A stretch of 36,089 bases of DNA from Pirellulales bacterium (GTDB taxonomy: Bacteria; Planctomycetota; Planctomycetia; Pirellulales; Thermoguttaceae): positions 1 to 36,089 of the forward strand of contig JAFGRD010000082.1 in NCBI GenBank assembly GCA_016935315.1, read 5' to 3'. Positions 25,189 through 33,802 of the stretch are shown one piece after another. The notes under the pieces are model-generated. The model saw only the letters and a list, made by a program, of their open reading frames with translations, did no database searches and was not told where the DNA came from. Made by a program: the position numbers and the translations under genes. Numbering within the stretch: position 1 is the first letter of the stretch; each line of letters opens with the position of its first letter.

Positions 25189-25386
25189 GCGCCGGGCCAC
25201 CGACAGCGCCGGCGACCCCCATCCGACGCCGAACTGGCGTGCGAAGCACTCCGCCGATTTGCCCGACTCCAGCGCAAGTACGGCCGCTGGGGCCTGGCAT
25301 ACCTTGAATCCCTACTCCGCGCCGCCGACTGGGCCGCCAGCGCCGAACCGTCGGAATACGTGACCAAGCCCAACGAGGTGTCGTGA
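25189..25386 (+). pseudogene. Possible relic ORF beside the integrase fragment
   Basis: One frame between a TAG at 25186-25188 and a TGA at 25384-25386 reads an amphipathic, protein-like stretch ([18 protein letters not shown], then [18 protein letters not shown]). There is no ATG, GTG or TTG start and no ribosome site, so if genuine it is the 3' end of a broken gene. It lies back to back with the truncated recombinase and may belong to the same decayed element. The rest of the 421-bp interval 25104-25524 shows nothing else that I can support. Confidence 0.25.
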
Positions 25387-25524
25387 TTTGAGAACCGACA
25401 CTTCTGCATGGTGACGTGGGATCCAGCTAGAGCACTATGCGGCTGAAACATCGCTGCCAGATCGGTGCACACCGGCGCAAGAGACAGCCTGGCTTCTGGA
25501 TCGTCGGGGCCTGCGCAAGACGCG

Positions 25525-26949
25525 TCACCGTTTCGTGGTAATCGGCGTCCAGTTCCGCGAACGAGAGCCTCGGGAGATCCGGCGCATGGTCTGCTTGCCG
25601 GTGATGTCCTGCGGCAAGGATGTGATGTAACCGGCCCGCCCGTTGGTGATGTCCTTTACTTCGACCAACCAGGCGTCGGGGCGTCGCCCTTTGACGTATC
25701 CGGCCCACGTGCCGTCCGGTTGTTCGACCATGAACTCGGGATACCAGATCAGGTCGCGCCAGTATGGTTCATCGTCGCAGTAAACGTACCAGACCTTGGC
25801 CTGAATGATCTTGTTGGGCGTGTCGATCTTGCATCGAAGAAGCGTTCCTCCACCCGCGCCGTAGCTGTGGCCACCCCACTCGAAGTCTTCATCCTTCGGT
25901 TCGTATGCAAGGTCGGCAATCTTGGTGACGGGTCTGCCTTCAAAGCAGTGGGCGGTCCACATCTTCCAGTTGATGAAGTGCTTCTCCGACATCGACGCGT
26001 GACGGTAATTGGGCACCATGGCGACGGTCCAATCCAGTCCGGTCAGTCCCACGATGCGGTTGATATTGTACATGGTATAGCCGTCTTCGTTGGTACCGCC
26101 AATGTAGAGGGTCTTGGCCTTCGTGTAGCGGTCAGCAAACGGCGGGAACAGAGCCCGTTCGGGGTAGGTCAGGTGCCGCTCGGTCCAGGCCGACTCGTTA
26201 CCCATATAGACAACCCCCACGATCCGCGGATCGGCGGTCGCCGCCGTGTGAGCACAGACGGCGCGTTTGCTGTGGCCGCCGACGATCGCGCGGAGCCGGA
26301 CCCGCTCCACGTCCATGACCGCAGCCATGACGTCCAAGGCACGCAGGTAGATGATCGCTAGCCGAAGATGCGGGTGATCGACGACATTGCGGGTCTCGGC
26401 CCAACGATCCTGCAGAAACCCGATCGAGAGCTCCCTGCCGGGAGCCTCATCGTACTCACCGGGGTGCGGGCAGATCATGGTGGGATAGCCCGTCTCGGCA
26501 ACGATCGGCTCGCCGTAGTTGCCCAAGAAGGCTCCCCGCCATGGACCGGTGGCCAGACCGTCCCAGCCGCGCTGGCCGATGATCACGCACTCGCCGAGCC
26601 GCTCGGGCGCGAGCATGATCGACTTCTCGGCTGGCATGAAGACAACGCACGGATGGCCCCATTTCTTGCCGTTGAGCTCTTGGCTGTAGAACTTCACCTC
26701 GACGCGTCGCAGCTTCATCTGCGGACAGGTGTCGGAAGGCACGATTTCGTCCTTCTGGATCTCGAAGTCCAAAGGCAAGAGCGTCTTCCGGCATCGCTGC
26801 CAGATTTCGGCGGGAGTCTCCAACTGGTCATCGGGAGTCGCAGGCGCCTCCGCCGCAACACAGGCCGCCGCCCACAGCGTCAGAAACAGCAAGGCCTCGC
26901 AGAACCCGGCTGCGAGCCGACATATCGTGCGTGGAGATCCCAGATACAT
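25525..26949 (-). CDS. Secreted PhoPQ-activated pathogenicity-related (PhoPQ_related) alpha/beta hydrolase
   Basis: The protein has 474 residues. The ATG at 26949 is preceded only by a weak AGAGAG. The N-terminus has a signal peptide-like hydrophobic run (LLFLTLWAAACVAAE, about 20-34). The fold is the PhoPQ_related alpha/beta hydrolase, recognised by a nucleophile elbow GGHSKRA with S227 and the preceding helix DVMAAVMDVERV, as well as VVYMGNESAW and YIGGTNEDGYTMYNINRI. A final beta-rich domain (KVWYVYCDDEPYWRD, GTWAGYVKGRRPDAWLVEV) is typical of the family. The family name comes from a Salmonella regulon and says little about function; an esterase or peptidase role is possible. It lies 36 bp downstream of a propeller-transglutaminase gene and is probably cotranscribed with it. 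Confidence 0.9.
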   Translation of the reverse strand: MYLGSPRTICRLAAGFCEALLFLTLWAAACVAAEAPATPDDQLETPAEIWQRCRKTLLPLDFEIQKDEIVPSDTCPQMKLRRVEVKFYSQELNGKKWGHPCVVFMPAEKSIMLAPERLGECVIIGQRGWDGLATGPWRGAFLGNYGEPIVAETGYPTMICPHPGEYDEAPGRELSIGFLQDRWAETRNVVDHPHLRLAIIYLRALDVMAAVMDVERVRLRAIVGGHSKRAVCAHTAATADPRIVGVVYMGNESAWTERHLTYPERALFPPFADRYTKAKTLYIGGTNEDGYTMYNINRIVGLTGLDWTVAMVPNYRHASMSEKHFINWKMWTAHCFEGRPVTKIADLAYEPKDEDFEWGGHSYGAGGGTLLRCKIDTPNKIIQAKVWYVYCDDEPYWRDLIWYPEFMVEQPDGTWAGYVKGRRPDAWLVEVKDITNGRAGYITSLPQDITGKQTMRRISRGSRSRNWTPITTKR

Positions 26950-26985
26950 GGATCAGACTCTCTGTAGCATGTGGCGGTTGAGGGC

Positions 26986-28608
26986 TCACGGTCGCGGGGA
27001 ATAAGGCGACCACTCGCCGTACTTCTCCACCAGGATGTTGGCCTGGCCCTTTGCCTTGAGCTGATGCTGGCTGTTGTACTCCCAGACGAGCTTGTTGCTG
27101 GGGCCGCCGCCGTAAGTGGTCACCAGTCGGTGGTTGCCGCGGAGACAGAGCTGCTCGGCGAAGGCCCCTTGCAGCTCGGCGTCGGCGGCCTGGACGTCCC
27201 AGTCGACCCAGCCAAACGGAGGCAGATAGACCTGTGCCCAGCGGTGGAACGCCTCGTCGCAGGAGCCGTCTTCACTGCGGACGCAGATCGCGCCAGCGTA
27301 TCGGGCGGGAATGCCCGCGATGCGGCAAAGCGAAAGGAATGCAAACGTGTATTCCGAGCAACTACCCGAGCCGCGCTCGAGCACGACCGGGGCCGGCTCC
27401 CATCCGCCGACCATCTCGTAGCTCATCCGCTCGCCCACGGCGTGGGCCAGCCGCCGGGCGATCCACCAGGGGTTCTTCTCGTCGCCAACGATTGCCTTGG
27501 CGAGCGTCTGCATGAAGGGATGCTGCAATTGGTACTTGTTTGCGTCGTTGAGATACCGGGCCTTGATCTCAGCCGGAATGGCGTCGAGGCCTTGAACCTG
27601 ATCGGGATAGATGGCTCGACGGAGATGGTGCATCTCGACGTCGACGTGCATTCTCGCCTCGACCGTCTCGCCCGGCACCACGTCGGCGAACTCGAAGCGG
27701 GCAAACTCGACGTCCCACTGGTCCTTCTCGAACCCGGTGGGCTTTGGCTCCCAGCGGATCTTCGATAGGAGCTTCTGGCGGATTGTCTCTTTCGGCACGG
27801 CGATATGGGTTGTCAGAAGCGGTGCGGCTGCCGAGCCCTGATTATGCATCACCACTCGGTAACAGAGCGTCACCCTGCGTGGCTTGTAGGTCCAGACGGA
27901 GGCTCTTCCTTTGGATCGCATCTCGAACACGGCCCGCTTCTCATAGTCGAGCACATAAACACTGCCCTCGGCACACGCGATTCCCGAGACACTCAGCCCC
28001 GGGGCCGGCAACACGAAGACGACCTCGCCCGTGCCGGGGTCGACCGTGTAGATCTGGTCGGTACCCCGATCACCACTCCAAAGGAACTTCCCGTCGAAGC
28101 CGAGGCCCGACATCTCCGAAGAAGGCACTGGGGAGCTGGAGAGGATCGAGCCGTCGTCCGGATCGACCCGGACGAGCTGCTGCTTTCTCGTGCCGACCCA
28201 GAGGGCCTTGTCCTGCCACGCCAAGGATCGGACGAAGTCGACCGGCGAGGGCACGACGGCGACCACCTCCTGGCCATCGGGATCGAGCCGATAGAGCTTA
28301 TCGTGGCCGAAATCGGGCATGTCGTCTCCCACCCAGAGCATGCCCTGGTCGTCAACGGTCAGTCCGGTCGGCTGATAGCACGGGGAAGGCATTTCGCGGC
28401 AGACCTTGCCGGAGCGGCGATCCAGCTCGTAGATCTTGTCGGTGAATCGGTCGATTACCCAGAGTCTATCGCCCTTGGCGGCGATGCCCGTCGGGCACGG
28501 CGAGGGGCAGGCGATCGTGCGCACGACCTGACCTGGTCGCGTTTGTGCCGGCAGCGCAGTCGCCCCGAGAAGCACGGCCAGAACGAGAACCGCTCCTAGT
28601 AAACGCAT
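26986..28608 (-). CDS. Secreted beta-propeller plus transglutaminase-like protein
   Basis: The protein has 540 residues. The ATG at 28608 has AAGGAG 8 nt upstream and a signal peptide to about residue 22 (ATALPAQ). About residues 25-245 carry five blades of about 45 residues with the pattern LWV-D...YxLDP-x-G (LWVIDRFTDKIYELD, LWVGDDMPDF, LWVGTRKQQLVRVDPDDG, LWSGDRGTDQIYTVDPGTG, VYVLDYEKRAVFEM), an NHL/SMP-30-like propeller. A beta-sandwich linker follows, and then the transglutaminase core at about 370-490 with the triad C417 (GSCSEY), H455 (FHRWAQVY) and D469 (GWVDWD). Prokaryotic members are usually proteases or amidases of the papain-like superfamily. A PhoPQ-type hydrolase follows after 36 bp, and a GH172 gene diverges upstream. 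Confidence 0.9.
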   Translation of the reverse strand: MRLLGAVLVLAVLLGATALPAQTRPGQVVRTIACPSPCPTGIAAKGDRLWVIDRFTDKIYELDRRSGKVCREMPSPCYQPTGLTVDDQGMLWVGDDMPDFGHDKLYRLDPDGQEVVAVVPSPVDFVRSLAWQDKALWVGTRKQQLVRVDPDDGSILSSSPVPSSEMSGLGFDGKFLWSGDRGTDQIYTVDPGTGEVVFVLPAPGLSVSGIACAEGSVYVLDYEKRAVFEMRSKGRASVWTYKPRRVTLCYRVVMHNQGSAAAPLLTTHIAVPKETIRQKLLSKIRWEPKPTGFEKDQWDVEFARFEFADVVPGETVEARMHVDVEMHHLRRAIYPDQVQGLDAIPAEIKARYLNDANKYQLQHPFMQTLAKAIVGDEKNPWWIARRLAHAVGERMSYEMVGGWEPAPVVLERGSGSCSEYTFAFLSLCRIAGIPARYAGAICVRSEDGSCDEAFHRWAQVYLPPFGWVDWDVQAADAELQGAFAEQLCLRGNHRLVTTYGGGPSNKLVWEYNSQHQLKAKGQANILVEKYGEWSPYSPRP

Positions 28609-28643
28609 CAGTTGTCTCCTTAGGTTGCCAACGACTCCTGAGT

Positions 28644-28673
28644 ATTGTACTCTAGAGAGATGCAAAAACGCAA
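28644..28673 (-). promoter_or_regulatory. Possible sigma70-type promoter for the propeller-transglutaminase gene
   Basis: On the minus strand TACAAT (28649-28644, five of six to the -10 consensus) has TTGCGT (28673-28668, three of six to the -35 consensus) 18 nt upstream. It lies about 35 bp before the start codon at 28608, in the divergent spacer shared with GH172 paralogue 3. The -35 match is weak and Planctomycetota promoters are poorly defined. Confidence 0.25.
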
Positions 28674-28860
28674 TGAGCCGGCAGCCGCCCTCCTAACGTC
28701 TCCCTCGGGCTGCCGAAGTTGGTCCTTCCGGTGGCGGGCCGGTCGCGGTTCGGAGAAGTCGGCCGTATTGCCGCACGCGCCGCCTCTCTGGCAAGGCAGC
28801 GGATCGATGCCCGCCCACAGGATTCGGCCATGGTACTCCCAAGTCAGGAGACAGACTGCT

Positions 28861-30522
28861 GTGAGAAAGTCGACCATCGCCCCCGCCGTGATGATCCTCA
28901 CGGCGGCGCTGTGCAACGTAGGCCTTTGCCAGACGCTGGAATCGCTCACCCAACCTCAGGAAGGGAGATCGATGAGGGCCTCCAGCGGCAATGCAGCCGA
29001 CAACTCGGATTCCGAGAAGTTCGACGTCGGCCAGCGCAAGAAGATCGCCCATCTGACCGGGCCGGGAAAGATCGCCCACATGTGGCTGGTGCCCTCGTCG
29101 ATGGATATCCGGTATCCACGCGCCCTGGTGCTGCGCGCCTACTGGGATGGAGCCGACGTGCCGTCGGTCGAGGTTCCCTTGGGCGATTTTTTCGCCGTGG
29201 GCAACGGGATGAGGGCCACGGTCAACTCGCTTCCCGTAAAGGTCAGCTCTTACGGACGCGGCTACAACTGCTACTGGCAGATGCCGTTTCGCAAGGAGGC
29301 GAAGATCACGTTGACCAATGAATCGGACAAGCATCCCGCTTCGTGCTACTACCAAATCGATTGGGTCAAGCTGGAGCAGGCACCCGAGGACACGATGTAC
29401 TTCCATGCCCGGTACCATCAGGAGTATCCTCCCGAGTTCGGGCAGCCCTATACCGTGTTCGCCGGAGAAGGCCGGGGGCATTACGTCGGAACGGTGCTCT
29501 CCTCGCAGAACGGCATCGGCCACTGGTTTGGCGAGGGAGACGACTGCTTCTATATCGATGGAGAGAAAAAACCGTCGTTGCTTGGCACGGGGACAGAGGA
29601 CTACTTCAACGAGGCCTGGAACATGCGAGTCCACTCGAGTCTGTTCACGGGATGTACGGTCTTCGAACCCCGTGCGCCCGACGCTCGAATTACGGCCTAC
29701 CGCTGGCACATTGCCGACCCGATCCTCTTCCGCAAGTCACTACGCTTCGAGCTCGAACGTCGCGGCTACGTAATGAACTCGAAAGGGGAGACGGTGTCAC
29801 CCTCCGGATCACGGCCGGACTACTGGTCCTCCGTCTCGTTCTGGTACCAGACGACAATCGCCAAGCCATGGTGCGAGTTCCCACCATACAAGGATCGAGT
29901 TAATCCCGAAATCGTACTCCACCTGCCGCAGGTCGTCGACACGATCAGGCATTCTGCGAACGTCGAGCTGCAGGTGAATCCGTACAATCGGGCCACCTAC
30001 ACGAAGCCATGGTTTCGCGTGAAGAACCGAGCCGTCGGATCGTGGATCGAGATTCCTTTTGAGGTGAAGCAGTCCGGGCGATACTCCATGTCGCTCTTCC
30101 AGCATCTTCGCGAAGACAACGGTATCTGGAAGGTCTACATCGATGGCAAGGAAATTCACAAGGCTGGTGAGTCGCACATTGCGGGCGGTTATCGTGTGAG
30201 TCTGGTCAACCAGCTACCGCCGGAGAGAATCAACAAGACGTTGGATTTCTTCAATGTCTATCGGAAGGACGAACACGAAGACTACATTTACGGCCAGAGA
30301 CGCGAAAGGAAGATCGGGCTGTTTCGCCTCACCTCCGGGATGCACACGTTGCGCCTGGTCTGCGTAGGAGCGAATCCACTCTCTCGCGACCCGGAGACCG
30401 GAAACCGGGGGTACAATCTCTCGGCCGACGTGCTGTCCGTCCGCAAGATGCCCTTTGAGGACCCTCAAGCGTGGATTCAGAAGGTGCTGGAGCAGGAGAA
30501 ACCGGCTGGGGACAAGAAGTAG
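28861..30522 (+). CDS. Secreted GH172 (DUF2961) glycoside hydrolase, paralogue 3
   Basis: The protein has 553 residues. I chose the GTG at 28861, with AGGAG 10 nt upstream, because it places a clean signal peptide first (RKSTIAPAVMILTAALC, ending near LCQ). The frame is open for another 72 codons without a signal or ribosome site. The mature start repeats the GH172 signature (QPQEGRSMRASS), with GKIAHMWLVPSS, WQMPFRKEAKITL, GEGDDCFYIDGE and GTGTEDYF. E225 and E246 are 21 residues apart, as in paralogue 1. The C-terminal sandwich contains KVYIDGKEIHKAG and GMHTLRLVCVGANPLSRD. It is closer in layout to paralogue 1 than to paralogue 2. The large transglutaminase gene begins 54 bp downstream on the same strand, which suggests cotranscription. 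Confidence 0.93.
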   Translation: MRKSTIAPAVMILTAALCNVGLCQTLESLTQPQEGRSMRASSGNAADNSDSEKFDVGQRKKIAHLTGPGKIAHMWLVPSSMDIRYPRALVLRAYWDGADVPSVEVPLGDFFAVGNGMRATVNSLPVKVSSYGRGYNCYWQMPFRKEAKITLTNESDKHPASCYYQIDWVKLEQAPEDTMYFHARYHQEYPPEFGQPYTVFAGEGRGHYVGTVLSSQNGIGHWFGEGDDCFYIDGEKKPSLLGTGTEDYFNEAWNMRVHSSLFTGCTVFEPRAPDARITAYRWHIADPILFRKSLRFELERRGYVMNSKGETVSPSGSRPDYWSSVSFWYQTTIAKPWCEFPPYKDRVNPEIVLHLPQVVDTIRHSANVELQVNPYNRATYTKPWFRVKNRAVGSWIEIPFEVKQSGRYSMSLFQHLREDNGIWKVYIDGKEIHKAGESHIAGGYRVSLVNQLPPERINKTLDFFNVYRKDEHEDYIYGQRRERKIGLFRLTSGMHTLRLVCVGANPLSRDPETGNRGYNLSADVLSVRKMPFEDPQAWIQKVLEQEKPAGDKK

Positions 30523-30575
30523 CAACTGTGCGCGCGGGTAGATGTCCAACAAGTATTCCCAGGGTACTGCAACTC

Positions 30576-32957
30576 ATGAAGCTGCTGTATCGGCTGCTGT
30601 GCCTTGTGCTGGTCGTCACAATAGCGTCTGCAACGGCGTGTGCCGACGGCAAGTCTCTTCGGATCGGCGAGTGCGAGAAGGCGTATACCTTAGCGGCGGA
30701 GAACACGGCAGCCGTGGGGCTGGTCGTCGACGACGTATCGCCGCGGGCCCCTCGGCTGCTGGTCCTGGATCAGTCAGGCAAGGTATTCGCCTATCGGATC
30801 GATGAGAATCCTGACGACGACGCTGGCGAGTTGCCGCTTCTCTCCGTCTGCCAGCTTCCTGCCGAGGCTGCGCAGCGTCCGCCCAGCGCTCCGCGTGGCC
30901 TGGCCCTTGTGATGGAGAACGATCACGTCGTTCTGTACTTCCTGAACTGTGCCCAATCCGGAGAGCAGACCACATCGCAACTCTGGCGGGTCCGTCCGGA
31001 GGGCGGCAACTCCCAATGCGTAGATCTCTCGCTCTATCCGTTTCGCATCGGTGATCGGGAAGTGCTCGATCTGGCGATCGACAACGGAGACCTGTTGGTC
31101 TGCTTCGACGCGTCGGGCTACATCGACCGCAATCTGCGCGTGCGCCGTGGCGTCATCCGACTGCGTTGGAACCAGGCGTACGATCATAAACTCGAGTTCG
31201 TGGGGCATCTCCCGGACGCCGGCACAGCCCCGTCGCACGGCCTGGCCTGCATGAAACTGGATGCGGCGAGGTATCTTTGGGGAACGGTCGGCGACGATCA
31301 CGTCTACTGCGCTGAGGCACGGACCGGGCGGGGGCTCTTCCACTTCGATCGGCCTCGATCGAGCAACAGCGAGAACAGCTCCTGCCGCGGCATGTCCTTC
31401 GGAGGCAACGCCCTGTGGATTGCGGAGCACGTGACGGGGCGGGATCGCGTCTACCGTGTGAACGTGACCAAGAATCTCGACGCTGCCAACGAAGGCCCGC
31501 GAATGCTCCGCCATCTGACCATGACCGTTCGCACGGAACCGGAGGGAAAACACGAGGACGCGGGGAAGGTGTATCATTACTACTCTCGGCCCTACAACAC
31601 CGATCAGATGCAGAACCAGGGTATTTGGCCGGAAACCGAACACGTTGAGGACACCTCCAGGGCCGGCAGCGCGACCATCAAGCACTTCACCTACGACCCC
31701 GGGGGCGACGCCTCCGGCCGCCAGTACATGAGCTGTGTGGAGTACGCCAGTGCCGCTGCCAGAGCCCATGCATCCCGCTACGAGATCGATCTCTGGACCC
31801 GCCCGTATCGCCGCTACGTTTATCCCCACCGCGTGGACACGAATCGGGAGTCACTTCGAGCAGCAGATTATCTGGCGGATGATCCCGAACTGTTCGACCT
31901 GGCTGACCGCGAAACGTATGCCTCATTCGTCAAACGGATTCGGGCACACATCAAAGCCAAGTACGGTGTGGCAGCGGACATGCGGCACCCGTACTGGGCC
32001 GCCCGGAATGCGTTGGAGTACATTCAAGATCACTATTACTATCCGAATCGTTCGAAGCGGAAGCCGGCGGCCGTCGACTACCTCCGAGGCCACTACGACG
32101 CCAACCCCGGCAATCTCAAGATCGAGCTCTCCGCCGTGCCCTACGACAAGTCGCAGATCATCGCCTGCTCGGGCACAAGCGTGATGTTGACCGGGACGAT
32201 GCGCTACTTGGGGATTCCAGCCCGGTGGCTGGGTACCGGTACAGAGGACCCCGTGGAGAAATGGGACACCAATGGTAGCGGTCTGTTGGCCCCAGGCGAG
32301 ACCGCCACGTGCAGCAACGGCCACCGATACATTCAAGTCTGGTTGGGGAGCCGGTATGGTTGGGTCTGTTTCGATGCCACGCCGAGCAAGCCGGAGTTCA
32401 ACGACTACGACCCGCCGCCGCCACTGTGGCCGCAATGGCTCTACATGAACCGGGCAGCTGCCGGTCACTTGAAGGACAAACGCGTCGTCTTCAACGTGGG
32501 ATCTGCCCTGTTTCGACCACTCTATAGAGATTTCGAGTACGACGAAGAGCTCGCGGTAGACAACAACTGTGGCGGCGACCAGCGCTACAACGTGCAGGGC
32601 CGATTTGACAAGCCCCAGTTGTGGAAACTGGCGAGCCACCGCATCAAGGTCACGAACCTCTGCTTCCTGACGGACGTGACCGTCGCAGAGCCGTGCGACA
32701 AGACGAAGGTAACCTGGAAGCCGGAAGGAGCATGGGACAGGACACCTGAGGCAAGTCTCTCGATCACCCTGCAACAGATCGATGCCGACTCCGGCACGGC
32801 CAGCGACGTTGCCTGCCTTGCCGAGGATGTCCCCTACGACACACGGACCGCCGTGGTCGATCTCTCTGGCCACCGAGGCGAGCGCTACCGCGTCATTCTT
32901 CGCAAGAACGGCGACTGCGAGACGGGCGGCCATTCGAAGACGTTTGACATTGAGTGA
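30576..32957 (+). CDS. Large secreted protein with transglutaminase-like domain
   Basis: The protein has 793 residues. The ATG at 30576 begins a clear signal peptide (KLLYRLLCLVLVVTIASATA). The upstream ribosome site is weak (AGGG, 12 nt away), and it may be translated by coupling after the GH172 gene. About residues 25-300 look like a beta-propeller (VFAYRIDENPDDD, LWRVRPEGGNSQC, GNALWIAEHVTGRDRVYRV). The transglutaminase core is around 480-605, with C531 (IACSGTSVM), H583 (NGHRYIQVW) and D600 (VCFDATPSK). The spacing from C531 to the GIPAR motif is identical to that from C417 in the 540-residue neighbour. The final 170 residues are beta-rich (VTNLCFLTDVTVAEPCD). It is probably an exported protease or amidase. 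It forms a run with GH172 paralogue 3 upstream. Confidence 0.88.
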   Translation: MKLLYRLLCLVLVVTIASATACADGKSLRIGECEKAYTLAAENTAAVGLVVDDVSPRAPRLLVLDQSGKVFAYRIDENPDDDAGELPLLSVCQLPAEAAQRPPSAPRGLALVMENDHVVLYFLNCAQSGEQTTSQLWRVRPEGGNSQCVDLSLYPFRIGDREVLDLAIDNGDLLVCFDASGYIDRNLRVRRGVIRLRWNQAYDHKLEFVGHLPDAGTAPSHGLACMKLDAARYLWGTVGDDHVYCAEARTGRGLFHFDRPRSSNSENSSCRGMSFGGNALWIAEHVTGRDRVYRVNVTKNLDAANEGPRMLRHLTMTVRTEPEGKHEDAGKVYHYYSRPYNTDQMQNQGIWPETEHVEDTSRAGSATIKHFTYDPGGDASGRQYMSCVEYASAAARAHASRYEIDLWTRPYRRYVYPHRVDTNRESLRAADYLADDPELFDLADRETYASFVKRIRAHIKAKYGVAADMRHPYWAARNALEYIQDHYYYPNRSKRKPAAVDYLRGHYDANPGNLKIELSAVPYDKSQIIACSGTSVMLTGTMRYLGIPARWLGTGTEDPVEKWDTNGSGLLAPGETATCSNGHRYIQVWLGSRYGWVCFDATPSKPEFNDYDPPPPLWPQWLYMNRAAAGHLKDKRVVFNVGSALFRPLYRDFEYDEELAVDNNCGGDQRYNVQGRFDKPQLWKLASHRIKVTNLCFLTDVTVAEPCDKTKVTWKPEGAWDRTPEASLSITLQQIDADSGTASDVACLAEDVPYDTRTAVVDLSGHRGERYRVILRKNGDCETGGHSKTFDIE

Positions 32958-33006
32958 GTGTCTCCGGGTTACCGCTCAGGCACCGGAGACTCCTGGAGCC
33001 CTCGAC

Positions 33007-33577
33007 GTGCGTTGTCTTTTCACACTGGTGATCATGCTGCCGAGTGTAGCATGTGCCGGCCCGAAGCCGGCGATCGTCCGTGTTACCCGCGAAGTGTACC
33101 GAGAGCATCCTTGTCCCAAGACAGCAGCTTGGGTCTCGGTCCGCTACGTCGGCCCCGGGCTGGTGCGAGAAGAGCGGTTCTCTACGATGGCCCGTAGTGA
33201 TACTCCCGAGAAGCCACAACGCCGCTGGTCCAAGGACAACGGCTGCACCTGGTCCGACTACGAGGCGCTGCCGGAGGTTGTGACGCACCCGGAAGGCGTC
33301 CGCGTCGTCTTGACACTGGGGCCGCAGCTTTACGATGCCCAACGGGAAGCGATTGTTTCGGTCTGGCTGCGACAGACGCGCCTACAAGGTGTCTACCACA
33401 ATCAGCTCTTCTCGCGCCGTTCGCGCGACATGGCTCGGACCTGGTCCCAGCCCAGGCAGATCCCTTCTCGAAAACCGTGAAGATCACGGCATAGAGGTCT
33501 ATCTAACGCGATTGGGCGAAGACCCAGACGACTTCTGGGGGGCACATGCCTACAAGTACACACTTCGCCTCAGATAG
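33007..33577 (+). pseudogene. Frame-broken, internally deleted sialidase-like gene
   Basis: A GTG at 33007, 9 nt after GGAG, opens a signal-like segment (RCLFTLVIMLPSVACAGPKP) followed by sialidase-type sequence (RWSKDNGCTWSDYEALP with an Asp-box-like SKDNGCTW, VSVWLRQTRLQGVYHNQLF, RDMARTWSQPRQI). This frame stops at 33480 after 157 residues. A second frame then continues convincingly to 33577 (HGIEVYLTRLGEDPDDFWGA, then HAYKYTLRL), so the coding sequence shifts frame near 33465-33490. Even when joined, the product is about 190 residues, roughly half of a typical propeller of this type, so an internal deletion is likely in addition to the shift. It lies 49 bp after the transglutaminase gene. 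The next 225 bp hold no gene. Confidence 0.6.
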
Positions 33578-33802
33578 GCTCTGACGTCGCGCAGAACGTG
33601 GGCTACCTGCCAAGGAGGCCCTACCGTCGGCCCCTCTGATCTGCGAGGATCAACCCGTTGCTGCGAGTCTGGACGATGGTGCAGTGCGGCGGTATATTGG
33701 TGCTGGCACGCCGAACGCCGGCCTCGCGTGAAGGCCTTTGGCTACGATAAGCACAGGGACTGACGCCGGGAATAGATCCTCCATGATTGAGCCCTTCCGG
33801 CC

